Positions 51,653 to 59,479 of a DNA stretch of 64,000 nucleotides are shown here, piece by piece. Numbering within the stretch: the stretch's first letter is position 1; every line of letters begins with the position of its first letter. The position numbers and the translations under genes are program-made. The notes below the pieces were generated by a model that did not search any database, was not told the DNA's origin, and saw nothing but the letters and a program-made list of their open reading frames with translations. The stretch is from Nitrososphaerota archaeon (lineage in GTDB: Archaea; Thermoproteota; Nitrososphaeria; Nitrososphaerales; JACPRH01): assembly GCA_016190055.1 (NCBI GenBank), contig JACPRH010000034.1:1-64000 (forward strand), given 5' to 3'.

Positions 51653-52489
51653 ATGGGAGCAGCTAAAACCCTCAGGAAAGAGTTCCCCAGTGTTCTAGAC
51701 AGCGCATACGAGCAATACAAACAGGATCTAACGCGCTACAAGTTGGTTAAGGAGATTATGAGTAAAAACATTGTCACGATAACGCCTGAGGCAACGGTGT
51801 ACGAGGCTGCCCGAATAATGGGGGAAAAGCACATCGGAAGCCTTATCGTAGAGAAGTATGACACGGCAGTAGGCATAATTACTGAGCGAGACTTGCTTAG
51901 CGAAGTCTTGGCACAGGAAAAAGATCTACGAGCGGAAAAGGTTGAGAAAATCATGTCTTACCCTCTCGTCACCATATGTTCGACTGCCAAAATAAAAGAG
52001 GCCGCTCAAATGATGGTTAATGAGAAGGGGCGGCTTGCCGTCTTCGACTGCGGAAAAATCATGGGTGTAATCACCGCTTCAGACCTGATCAGAAGCCTGC
52101 CCGAAGTCGATGAAACAAAGGTAAGAGTAGACGACTTCATGACCAAGCGGGTCATAACTGCCGACGAGGCAACGTCCGTTAAATCTATAGCCAAAACGAT
52201 GGGCGAACAACGTATTGGAAGCGTCATCATCATGAGCAAAGGACAACCGACTGGGATTTTCACCGAGAGAGATCTGCTAACCACTTTCCTAGCTAATGCT
52301 AAGCCACTAGAAACAAGTGTAGGCACACAAGCTTCGTCGCCACTAGTGACAGTGCCTTCTGGAACAAGCGTTCACAAAGCTGCCGTCACTATGGCCGTGA
52401 AACATATTAGACGATTGCCCATTTCCGAAAAAGGCAAACTTGTAGGTATCGTCACAGCACGCGACCTTGTCGAAGCGTACGCAAAATAG
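51653..52489 (+). CDS. Four-CBS-domain protein
   Basis: The 278-residue protein consists of four CBS repeats in two Bateman modules: IMSKNIVTITPEATVYEAAR, IMSYPLVTICSTAKIKEAAQ, FMTKRVITADEATSVKSIAK and SSPLVTVPSGTSVHKAAVTM, each followed by a GI(I/F)TERDLL-like strand. CBS modules bind adenine nucleotides, S-adenosylmethionine or DNA. The effector and partner are unknown. A short N-terminal helix precedes the first repeat. Confidence 0.9.
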   Translation: MGAAKTLRKEFPSVLDSAYEQYKQDLTRYKLVKEIMSKNIVTITPEATVYEAARIMGEKHIGSLIVEKYDTAVGIITERDLLSEVLAQEKDLRAEKVEKIMSYPLVTICSTAKIKEAAQMMVNEKGRLAVFDCGKIMGVITASDLIRSLPEVDETKVRVDDFMTKRVITADEATSVKSIAKTMGEQRIGSVIIMSKGQPTGIFTERDLLTTFLANAKPLETSVGTQASSPLVTVPSGTSVHKAAVTMAVKHIRRLPISEKGKLVGIVTARDLVEAYAK

Positions 52490-52589
52490 AACTTCAGCAC
52501 TCCTCCTTTTTTTTAACTCAAACATCAAGAGATGAAATTCTCAGAATTCGCTGTGTCGTTGCGAGCCTCTAATACAAAGTTGGAATAAT

Positions 52590-53096
52590 ATGAGTGTAGA
52601 TCGTCGCAAGCTTAGTTTGAGAGAAGACTGGCCCGCGATACCCTACCTCACCCTAATTCTTATTGGCATGGCAGTGTCAGCTTACGACTTCATAGTTCTT
52701 CAGGGTCTCCGAATCCAGTTTTATCCGGTAAACTTGGGAGGTATTGCATTGGTGATCCTTGGAGGCTCCTTAAGGGCAATCAGCAGAATGACGTTAAAGC
52801 GGGCGGGCTTCGGGCTTGTAAACAGCACGCGCCTCCGTGTTATTGAGAAACAGAAACTTATCACTAACGGCATATATGGACACATAAGGCATCCTCTCTA
52901 CTTAGGAGAAATAATACGAAACACAGGCTTCGCTTTTGCCGCATGCAGCCTGTATGGTTTGATACCGATACTCATAGGCAACGTCTTGCTGCTCTTTAGA
53001 ATAGGCGTAGAGGAGAGAATGCTTGTGGAAGAATTCGGAGTGGAGTACGAGGAGTATATGCGGAGAACCTGGAAACTTGTACCTTATGTTTACTAG
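52590..53096 (+). CDS. Isoprenylcysteine methyltransferase-like membrane protein (ICMT/PEMT family)
   Basis: The 168-residue protein has four or five hydrophobic segments and the C-terminal signature GIYGHIRHPLYLGEIIRNTG near residue 95 with VEERMLVEEFGVEYEEYMRR near 135, typical of the ICMT/NnrU/PEMT superfamily that uses S-adenosylmethionine. Archaea have no classical prenylcysteine cycle, so the real substrate is unknown, perhaps a lipid or small thiol. It is followed 51 bases later by a small gene. Confidence 0.85.
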   Translation: MSVDRRKLSLREDWPAIPYLTLILIGMAVSAYDFIVLQGLRIQFYPVNLGGIALVILGGSLRAISRMTLKRAGFGLVNSTRLRVIEKQKLITNGIYGHIRHPLYLGEIIRNTGFAFAACSLYGLIPILIGNVLLLFRIGVEERMLVEEFGVEYEEYMRRTWKLVPYVY

Positions 53097-53147
53097 GAAA
53101 GCAGCATATGCTGTACGTAGAATGATATCTGCGATGGAGGTGAAGAG

Positions 53148-53342
53148 ATGAAGGCGAGATACAGAGTTCACAGAGTTGATATTGTAATGAGAACAGATCA
53201 AGCTCGGTTTGAGCAATTCTTGAACAGTCTTGAGGGTGAAGTGGTCTCAGTTATTCCCAATGTTTCTCCAAGCTGGACTTTCGGAGGAATGGGAGCTAGG
53301 ACGTACTACTTCTGGGTAATCGAAAAAGTGAATCAACCGTAG
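53148..53342 (+). CDS. Small conserved-looking protein
   Basis: The 64-residue protein starts MKARYRVHRVDIVMRTDQAR, continues with a LNSLEGEVVSVIPNV strand-helix-strand and ends YYFWVIEKVNQP, the pattern of a compact alpha/beta or ferredoxin-like fold. A GGAGGTGAAG ribosome-binding site lies just before the ATG, making it a real gene. No family name known to me. Confidence 0.6.
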   Translation: MKARYRVHRVDIVMRTDQARFEQFLNSLEGEVVSVIPNVSPSWTFGGMGARTYYFWVIEKVNQP

Positions 53343-53456
53343 ACAAACGTAAGCGAATAGAGAACAAATGCTCCTTTCCCCTATATGGGCGAGGAATTTC
53401 TCAACAGTAAAAATCAATGATTATGATCAATAGGTTCAAAAAATATTTTGGGGGAT

Positions 53457-53630
53457 TTAGTATTTCATGGACTTCTTTGTCAGGCCGTCCCAATTCTTCC
53501 ACACAAAAACAGTCACTGCAGCAGGATCTACCGCGTTTGTGTAGACATCGCCGCTTATGCCTGTAATCGTCAACCCAACGTTTGAAGGCGCGAAAGTCTT
53601 CAAGAAACGCAAGTAGCCCCCAGGTATCCC
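53457..53630 (-). pseudogene. Start-less coding remnant next to the tRNA-Leu 3' end
   Basis: A minus-strand frame of 57 codons reads GIPGGYLRFLKTFAPSNVGL, then TITGISGDVYTNAVDPAAV and ends WDGLTKKSMKY before a TAA. The residue pattern (alternating hydrophobic strands, Gly, Asn) is protein-like and resembles the end of a beta-sandwich surface protein, but there is no start codon and a TGA stands directly before it. It begins 8 bases past the tRNA 3' end. It is probably the end of a gene lost by rearrangement or excision of an element at the tRNA. Confidence 0.45.
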
Positions 53631-53682
53631 TCAGAAGTGCGGGGGGTGGGATTTGAACCCACGAACCCCTAAGGGACAGGGT

Positions 53683-54273
53683 ATCTTAACTTCTGGGAGC
53701 TGTTGCGATCCAAAGGCGGGCGGTTCGTTGATTCTTCTTAGGTGAGGTTGCGTTATATCCTATTAGTTCAACCATTCCTGACTTTTGCAATCCTTTGAGG
53801 TGTTTTCTTACCACAGAGGCAGAAATATCACAGCCGTATGCCAACTGACGTATAGTCATCGGTTTCGTCATTAACAGATCTAATAGTTGCTTGCGTGTCA
53901 TTCCCCGTGGCTGTTTACGAGTTCCACCAACTGGATTCCTTAGGATGTGCTGGAACATCTTGTCCTGATCCTTATCAGGTAATGGACCAATTGTTTGATA
54001 TATGTCTCTTCGTCCTTCGGCACGAAAGCTTACGCACCATTTTGAATGATTCTCATATTCTTTAGTTCTCAAATGGTGCACTAAGCCCCATCTATTAGCT
54101 ACATTCCACAGATGAACCGCGTTCTGACGACTCGTATATGTGACCACTAACGTTCCGTCTGCGCCAATAGATCCTTCGTCGATTATGGCTTGCCCTATGA
54201 TTGCCATTGCTACGTCCTTATCCTCCATCGCCTTTTCCGCTATTTTCTTCATCCTTCTATGCTCCCAGAGGTT
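53683..54273 (-). mobile_element. 591-nt archaeal tRNA intron with bulge-helix-bulge splice site
   Basis: The exon-intron junctions fold into a canonical bulge-helix-bulge. The anticodon stem is followed by a 4-bp central helix (exon CTTA with intron TAAG). On either side is a 3-nt bulge, GGA at the 5' junction and ATA at the 3' junction, with cleavage after the second base of each. Beyond the bulges the intron ends pair in a 10-bp stem (ACCTCTGGGA with TCCCAGAAGT, one mismatch). The splicing endonuclease would excise exactly 591 nt and leave a normal 7-nt anticodon loop. The intron is filled by a homing-endonuclease-like gene. Confidence 0.88.
53686..54252 (-). CDS. Intron-encoded LAGLIDADG-type homing endonuclease
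   Basis: The 188-residue protein starts at the ATG at 54252, inside the intron and 22 codons after a purely fortuitous earlier Met in exon 1. Residues 16-30 (MAIIGQAIIDEGSIG) match the single LAGLIDADG helix in its IGxIIxDGS-like form, with acidic residues at the catalytic position. The following YTSRQNAVHLWNVANRWGLV and WCVSFRAEGRRDIYQ fit the beta-rich DNA-binding part. The C-terminal 70 residues form a winged helix (TRKQLLDLLMTKPMTIRQLA) that could add DNA contact or repression. A single-motif enzyme would act as a dimer. The TAA stop is three bases before the intron end, inside the splice helix. Confidence 0.72.
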   Translation of the reverse strand: MKKIAEKAMEDKDVAMAIIGQAIIDEGSIGADGTLVVTYTSRQNAVHLWNVANRWGLVHHLRTKEYENHSKWCVSFRAEGRRDIYQTIGPLPDKDQDKMFQHILRNPVGGTRKQPRGMTRKQLLDLLMTKPMTIRQLAYGCDISASVVRKHLKGLQKSGMVELIGYNATSPKKNQRTARLWIATAPRS

Positions 54274-54430
54274 CCTAAGCCCTGCGCCGTTGGCCAGGCT
54301 TGGCAACCCCCGCGCATGTAGTCGATGCTCTGTCTTTCATCATAATATGAAGCTTTTCCTTAACCCTTCTCTGCTGATGGTTCCGGCTAAGAGGTCTCAA
54401 CCGCTCTGCCCTGCCTCTTTGGCAAAAGAG

Positions 54431-54437
54431 ATTTAAG
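54431..54437 (+). promoter_or_regulatory. TATA-like box of the superoxide dismutase gene
   Basis: ATTTAAG preceded by purine-rich GCAAAAGAG lies 23-29 bases before the ATG at 54460, the spacing expected for leaderless archaeal transcription. Confidence 0.5.
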
Positions 54438-54459
54438 GTTAGAAGCCACTAAACTGTTT

Positions 54460-55068
54460 ATGTCAACTCAAACTAGAGTAGCGTCCTATCAGGCCAGGAA
54501 CTTCGATTATCTTTTAGGGGCTCCAGGTTTCAGTGATGAGCTGCTGAAGAATCACTTCACTTTGTATCAGGGTTACGTTAAGAACACTAACAATCTCTCT
54601 GAGCGTCTCATGAATATGGTGAGCGCGGGCAACGCGGGGACACCTGAGTTCTCTGAGCTGAAGAGGCATTTCGGCTGGGAGTGGGACGGGATGCGTCTTC
54701 ACGAGTATTACTTCGAGGGGATGAGTCGTAATGGCGCTGAGCTTGAAGATGATTCGTCTCTAGGCAACAAGATTGCTGAGGACTTTGAAAGCTATGAAAA
54801 CTGGGAGAAGGACTTCAAGGCTACAGGCAAGATTCGAGGCGTTGGATGGGCTGCCCTATACTTTGATCCGCGAACTAACCGGCTCATCAACGCTTGGATC
54901 AATGAGCATGACACCGGCCACTTAGCGGGCTGCAACCTCCTCCTCATCATGGATGTCTTCGAACACGCCTTCATGCACGACTACGGACTAAACCGCGCAG
55001 ATTACATAGAGGCCTTCTTCAAAACAATAGATTGGAACGTAGTTTTAGAACGCTTCCCCCGCGAGTAA
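54460..55068 (+). CDS. sod: Fe/Mn superoxide dismutase
   Basis: The 202-residue enzyme shows the metal ligands of the family: a His in LKNHFTLYQGYV near residue 27, the LHEYYFEGM region near 80, and the DVFEHAFMHDYG motif near 165-176 with Asp and His, plus GVGWAALYFDP near 127. It converts superoxide to peroxide and oxygen. Metal preference cannot be settled from sequence. Divergent from the tRNA-Leu gene. Confidence 0.95.
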   Translation: MSTQTRVASYQARNFDYLLGAPGFSDELLKNHFTLYQGYVKNTNNLSERLMNMVSAGNAGTPEFSELKRHFGWEWDGMRLHEYYFEGMSRNGAELEDDSSLGNKIAEDFESYENWEKDFKATGKIRGVGWAALYFDPRTNRLINAWINEHDTGHLAGCNLLLIMDVFEHAFMHDYGLNRADYIEAFFKTIDWNVVLERFPRE

Positions 55069-55178
55069 GTAGACAAGTAGGTAAGCAAGCAAGGAAGTAG
55101 CCGCGGCAAACCAAGTGCTCACGGCAACACACATAATTAGTCCCGCCGTCTAAGCTGCCATCTGAAGTGACTGATTAG

Positions 55179-56108
55179 ATGGCGAAAGGAAAGATCAGCC
55201 TAGGTCTCCTTCTACCCACATCCGCCCATAAAGGCACCCCAAGATTCAGCAAGATCCTTGAGATGGCTGAAACAGCTGAACACGCTGGGTTCGGCTCCCT
55301 CTGGGTTGGCGACAGCCTTCTACGACCAAGAATAGATGCGCTAATCACCTTAGCAGCGGCCGCTGCTCGAACCGAAAAGGTTAAGCTCGGAACCGCCACC
55401 CTTCTCCTACCGCTCCGCAGCCCCGTTCTAGCGGCGCAAACAATCTCCTCACTGGATCATGTTTCCAACGGTCGAGTGATACTTGGAGTCGCTCCTGGGG
55501 GGGAAGACTCGAAGGATGAGTTCGATGCCTGCGGAGTACCGTTCGAGAACAGAGGCAGCAGAATGGATGAGCAGGTCAAGATTCTGCGGAAACTCTGGAC
55601 TGAGAAAAACGTTAGCTTCAAAGGCAAATTCCACAACCTGTCGAACATCACGCTGGAGCCTAAACCAATCCAGAAACCTGCACCACCAGTTTGGATAGGC
55701 GGTGCTTCTGAACGCACCTTCAAACGAGTAGCTGAGACCGGAGACGGATGGCTACCCTTCGACCTCTCTCCAGAAGATTATGAAAAGAACTGGAACCAAA
55801 TTATCGCTTTAGCCAAAGCGGCTGGGCGGAAACCCTCGGAAATCTACCCGTCCGTATATCTCTACACCAGTCTGAAACCGGAGAGCGGCAAATCTGGTGC
55901 AGCCGACGACTTTTACATCGGCGGAATGCATGCGTCTACACTTTCAACCCACGGCCGCGAACAGACCTACACCTCCCCAGATGAACTCATCAGAAAGATC
56001 AGCAGCTTCGCAGATATCGGCGTGAAAACAGTCGTACTCAGATTCGCTGCCCAAGACCCGATGGGGCAACTCAACGCCTGCGTAAAACATGTACTTCCAT
56101 CACTGTAG
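55179..56108 (+). CDS. F420-dependent LLM-class oxidoreductase (second copy)
   Basis: The 309-residue protein is a luciferase-like barrel: LGLLLPTSAHKGTPRFSKI, HAGFGSLWVGDSLL, KLGTATLLLPLRSPVLAAQTI and GRVILGVAPGGEDSKDEF, which are the cofactor and dimer segments. It is a paralogue of the protein at 14.6 kb, more than 25 residues longer. F420 use is likely because cofE is present. The substrate is unknown. Confidence 0.88.
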   Translation: MAKGKISLGLLLPTSAHKGTPRFSKILEMAETAEHAGFGSLWVGDSLLRPRIDALITLAAAAARTEKVKLGTATLLLPLRSPVLAAQTISSLDHVSNGRVILGVAPGGEDSKDEFDACGVPFENRGSRMDEQVKILRKLWTEKNVSFKGKFHNLSNITLEPKPIQKPAPPVWIGGASERTFKRVAETGDGWLPFDLSPEDYEKNWNQIIALAKAAGRKPSEIYPSVYLYTSLKPESGKSGAADDFYIGGMHASTLSTHGREQTYTSPDELIRKISSFADIGVKTVVLRFAAQDPMGQLNACVKHVLPSL

Positions 56109-56206
56109 AAGATACGGATAGCGGAAAAATCAAAACAAGAAAAGGTAGTGGCACCGGGGTTGAGTCTGATGGTGCCAACTACCCATCTATCTACTACTGC
56201 TTCTGC

Positions 56207-56758
56207 TTACTTCTCTGGTTGAGGTGTTGCTGGATGTCCGAGTTTTACTGTTGAAATGTAGATGAGGCTCTGGGTTGAGTTGTTGCTGTCGATCATGCGA
56301 CCCTTCACCAGCATGACGACATGTCCTTTAGCATGTTTGATAGTTACGCCTTTCAGGTGAACTTGGTACTCTTCGCCATCAGCGTTCTGGACTTTTCCGT
56401 TGGCGGTGAAGCCGCGTTGGCTGATTGAACCTGACCATGTGCCGTTTACGACTTTGTAGATTATTTTGGTGCCGTTATCTAGTATTACTATGCCTCCTTT
56501 CACCGCTTCGATTGTGTGGGAGCCGTTGGCTTTTGCACCCTCTGCGTTAGTCTGCTCCAGTCCTACTAACCTTAGGCTGCTTCGATGGGTCTCGTTAGAG
56601 GCCTTGTCGACTGCTATGCCTAATCCCAGAATAGTCACACGGCGCTTCAGATCAGGCTTATCAGCTGCGGCGGCTGAAAGCATCGGTGTCAGAGACAGCG
56701 ACACTAGCAATACCGCAACGGCTGCGTAAGCGATTTTGCGAGTTACGGTCATACTCAT
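56207..56758 (-). CDS. Secreted or anchored protein of unknown function
   Basis: The 183-residue protein begins with a signal peptide (basic residues 4-9, hydrophobic VAVLLVSLSLTPMLSAAAA, cut near residue 31). The mature part is beta-rich (ILDNGTKIIYKVVNGTWSGSISQ, HVVMLVKGRM) with no cysteines and several Asn-x-Ser/Thr sites that AglB could glycosylate. I do not recognise the family. It stands alone on the minus strand. Confidence 0.6.
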   Translation of the reverse strand: MSMTVTRKIAYAAVAVLLVSLSLTPMLSAAAADKPDLKRRVTILGLGIAVDKASNETHRSSLRLVGLEQTNAEGAKANGSHTIEAVKGGIVILDNGTKIIYKVVNGTWSGSISQRGFTANGKVQNADGEEYQVHLKGVTIKHAKGHVVMLVKGRMIDSNNSTQSLIYISTVKLGHPATPQPEK

Positions 56759-57107
56759 TTCTCCATCGTTATTCGGATATTAGTGAGGATAAGTAAGGAA
56801 CTCGCCGGAACACTCTTACCATATATGTGGGAACAGCCGTTTCAAATCAAATATTTCTAGGTTAACTGGGTGATGAAGGTGCTGGAGCAGTAATATGTTT
56901 GGTTGTTTTATCAGCAGATATGTCCTAATATTTTATGGATGTTTCTTCTTCTTCATTTCTTGATTTAGAACTATTTCGATGCAGTAAAATTAGACGCTGA
57001 GAATTATATATCTCCTACACCTCGGCTAACTGATAATAAGAATTTTAATTAGAAATTCTAAAAATACTAAAAGATGGGTTAAATATGGCGGGCGCGAAAT
57101 TTCTATT
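56759..57107. other. AT-rich gap, hairpin near the right end
   Basis: No gene is visible in about 350 bases. A small inverted repeat AGAATTT/AAATTCT lies at 57039-57060, just before a TATA-like TTAAATATGG that probably serves the next gene. Nothing else is recognised. Confidence 0.4.
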
Positions 57108-57551
57108 ATGCCTCAGTGTCCGAACTGCGGTAGAGCGGTGCCTCCAAACTCCCAGTTCTGTCCTTACTGTGGCGCTGCGCAATCATCATCAACAACACCT
57201 GCTACTTCTGCACCACCGCTATCTAGATATGTGATAGTTCAGTACAAAAGCCCTGGCATAGCTGTTGTTTTGGCTCTAGTTTTTGGTATCTTCGGTTTGG
57301 CGGGGGTAGGTCACATCTATGTAGGGAAGGTCAGCAAAGGCCTTTCCTTAATTATAATCGGAGTCATTCTGGGAGTATTGACGTGGGGAAGTTTCATCAC
57401 AGGCTTCTTAACCTTCGGCTTCGGCTTCGTAGCTTCAGCAATATTCGGATTGATGCTCTTCGTGCTCTGCGTATGGCAGATATACGATGCCTATGTTCTT
57501 GCGAACCTGTTTAACAGACGGGTACAAGAAATCGGCACAGCCCCATGGTAA
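57108..57551 (+). CDS. Zinc ribbon fused to a TM2-like membrane domain
   Basis: The 147-residue protein has a zinc ribbon (CPNCGRAVPPNSQFCPYCG at residues 4-22), a flexible Ser/Thr/Pro linker, and a membrane part with the TM2-like pattern (GLAGVGHIYVGKVSKGLSL near 66-84) and a further transmembrane pair. TM2 proteins are common accessory membrane proteins of unknown role. The start ATG follows a TATA-like box directly. Confidence 0.8.
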   Translation: MPQCPNCGRAVPPNSQFCPYCGAAQSSSTTPATSAPPLSRYVIVQYKSPGIAVVLALVFGIFGLAGVGHIYVGKVSKGLSLIIIGVILGVLTWGSFITGFLTFGFGFVASAIFGLMLFVLCVWQIYDAYVLANLFNRRVQEIGTAPW

Positions 57552-57694
57552 AGTAAAATCATATTAACTCGGATCGCTCGTCGTAGGGTGGACGCTACCT
57601 AGTTGTTGCTCTGCTGTTTTGATGGTTCTAGTTAGTGGTGCAGTGCTTAAGATATTGTCTGTGGATTGAGCTATGTACGTTAATTATGTAGGTT

Positions 57695-58924
57695 GTGAAA
57701 GAATATGTATATACTAAAGTTAGGTCATTAGAAGTGGAGTATATGCAGAAGGGTAGCCGACAGGCGCTGCTGGCTGATGATGCTGTCCGGCGGTGGTATG
57801 ACCATATGGCGAAGCGGTCAGTGGTTACTACAGATGTGTATCTTCGTAGGCTGGGGCACTTCTGCGAGCTTAACCGGACGACTCCTGGAAAGCTAGTTGA
57901 GATGCGTAGCAAGGATTTGGGTGATCTGCTTCTCAGTAATGTGGCTGAGCTTGAGGCGAAGCATTATGCTGGAAGCTATATTGAATCTACTTTGAAGGCT
58001 GTGAGGTCTTGGCTGGCATTTAACGGTGTTAAGGTTAAGACTAAGATTAAGGTGAAGGGGGCTCAGGCTACGCCTTCTCTCAAGAATGAGCGGGTTCCGA
58101 GTAAAGATGAGCTTAGACGCATATTTCTTTCTGATAACAGAAAGTCTAGGGCTGCAGTTGCTCTTGTTGCACAGGCTGGGTTAAGGCTTGAGACACTGGG
58201 CAACTACAAAGGCGACGACGGCCTAAGGATAGGTGATTTACCTGAGGTACGTATTGACCACGGTGTGGTTAGCTTCGCGAGGACCCCGACGCTGGTTATT
58301 GTCAGAGATGAGCTCAGCAAGGCTCGGCATCAGTACTTCACATTCCTCGCTGAAGAAGGCTGTGAATACCTGAAGGATTACTTGGAGGAGCGGCTCAGGG
58401 GCGGAGAGGTTCTCACTGAGGATTCTGCTATAATCACCCCCAAGGTTGCCAATAAGGAGTTTATTCGAACCATAAACATCGGCGATATGATTCGAGTCGC
58501 GGTTAGAAGTGCTGGTTTCCCTTGGAGACCGTATGTGCTGCGAGTGTACTTCGATACCCAGTTGACAGTGGCTGAGAACGAGGGTCTGATGCCGCGTGAA
58601 TACCACCGCTTCTTCATGGGTCATAAGGGCGAGGCAGCGGTCAAGTATTCTGCGAAAAAGCACAAGCTTCCAAATGACGCTGTTGAAGATATGCGGAGTG
58701 CCCTCGCTAAGGCTCAGAAGTACCTGCAGACACGTAAATCAGAGGAGGTAATGGAGCAGGAGGTCACCGTAAACATGAAGAAGCAGCTGCTGCTTGTAAG
58801 CGGGTACAGTAAAGAGGAGATTGAAGGGTTCAACCTGGAACAGATGTCTGCTGAAGAGGTTCAGACTAAGGTACGTGAAAAACTCTTAGCGATATTACTG
58901 GCTGCAAAAACCGTTACAAAATGA
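57695..58924 (+). CDS. Tyrosine recombinase/integrase
   Basis: The 409-residue protein has an N-terminal core-binding SAM-like domain and a C-terminal catalytic domain: the first Arg in AQAGLRLETLGNY near residue 161, the second Arg in YVLRVYFDTQL near 275, then the His of FFMGHKGEAAVKYS near 305 with the nucleophile Tyr a few residues on. The box II His is replaced by Tyr, as in some archaeal viral integrases. A C-terminal coiled-coil-like tail follows. No obvious attachment repeats flank it here, so it may be domesticated or its att sites lie outside. Confidence 0.8.
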   Translation: MKEYVYTKVRSLEVEYMQKGSRQALLADDAVRRWYDHMAKRSVVTTDVYLRRLGHFCELNRTTPGKLVEMRSKDLGDLLLSNVAELEAKHYAGSYIESTLKAVRSWLAFNGVKVKTKIKVKGAQATPSLKNERVPSKDELRRIFLSDNRKSRAAVALVAQAGLRLETLGNYKGDDGLRIGDLPEVRIDHGVVSFARTPTLVIVRDELSKARHQYFTFLAEEGCEYLKDYLEERLRGGEVLTEDSAIITPKVANKEFIRTINIGDMIRVAVRSAGFPWRPYVLRVYFDTQLTVAENEGLMPREYHRFFMGHKGEAAVKYSAKKHKLPNDAVEDMRSALAKAQKYLQTRKSEEVMEQEVTVNMKKQLLLVSGYSKEEIEGFNLEQMSAEEVQTKVREKLLAILLAAKTVTK

Positions 58925-58931
58925 AGAGCCA

Positions 58932-58956
58932 AAGATAGATCCAGCTGATCTATCTT
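58932..58956. terminator. Bidirectional hairpin between the recombinase and DUF2795 gene
   Basis: A perfect 10-bp stem AAGATAGATC/GATCTATCTT with a CAGCT loop lies between two convergent genes, 8 bases after the recombinase stop and 35 bases from the DUF2795 stop. It is well placed to stop both transcripts. Confidence 0.55.
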
Positions 58957-58990
58957 CGACCCTGTAGAGGTATTAACCGGATGTAGCCGG

Positions 58991-59269
58991 TTACATCGTG
59001 CCGCTGGTAGCGAACTCAGACTCACGAGCTGCGCTCTTGATTCTTCCGAATTCCTTCTCTACGTCCGCGGGGCTAGTGTACTGCTTGTCAGCGAGCTGTC
59101 TGAGGATAGCCATCACCTCATCGGGTGCTCCGTTCTCCTCCGCATGGTCTACTAGCTCGTTCTTGTCTGCTGGATAATCAATGCCCTTGAGGTAGACCTG
59201 TATCTTGGCCGCGCTCACCTTTGCACTCTCCATTGAAGCTCTTCCACCTTTTTGCTGTGGGGTTGCCAT
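58991..59269 (-). CDS. DUF2795 protein (copy 1)
   Basis: The 92-residue protein has the DUF2795 core KIQVYLKGIDYPADKNEL, then DHAEENGAPDEVMAILRQLAD and YTSPADVEKEFGRIK, an all-helical small domain. It is a clear paralogue of the gene at 63.7 kb, sharing the LKGI(D/S)(Y/F)P, GAPDEV/SAPDNV and (A/T)DVE(K/R)EFG(R/Q)IK positions. Function unknown; in bacteria such domains occur as stress or DNA-associated small proteins. Confidence 0.85.
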   Translation of the reverse strand: MATPQQKGGRASMESAKVSAAKIQVYLKGIDYPADKNELVDHAEENGAPDEVMAILRQLADKQYTSPADVEKEFGRIKSAARESEFATSGTM

Positions 59270-59479
59270 TTACTTTGTCACCTCCTCTTTGTTTAGGTTG
59301 AAGAGCGGAACCGAGACTAATAAGAGTTTTGAACCCTAAAGCTGGTGGAACGTAATGGACTTGAACCAAAAATAGTCCAGACAACAAAGATATAACGAAA
59401 ATTCCCTTAATGTATTACAATTATCTAGATCGTGAAATTGGCCCGACAGACTCGGCCTTCTGCCCACTTGCCTGCTTGC

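Larger units (their letters stand above)
53638..54313 (-). tRNA. tRNA-Leu (anticodon UAG), interrupted by a large intron
   Basis: Exon 1 is 54313-54274 and exon 2 is 53682-53638 (minus strand). Together they form a complete leucine tRNA. The acceptor stem is GCGGGGG/CCCCCGC with discriminator A. The D arm carries GCC/GGC, the anticodon stem is CAGGG/CCCTG, and the loop is CTTAGGA, so the anticodon is UAG. A long variable arm (CCC/GGG) follows, then a T arm GTGGG-TTCAAAT-CCCAC. The intron lies between positions 37 and 38, the usual archaeal site. A minus-strand TATA-like TCATATTATG lies about 30 bases upstream (54341-54350). No CCA is encoded. Confidence 0.93.

Noticed and set aside
54253-54306. 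Upstream Met of the homing-endonuclease frame at 54306
   Set aside because: It lies in the tRNA exon. The in-intron ATG at 54252 is the sensible start, since the exon part is constrained by tRNA structure.
59340-59375. tRNA-like ACTTGAACC string
   Set aside because: No stems of a tRNA can be drawn around it.
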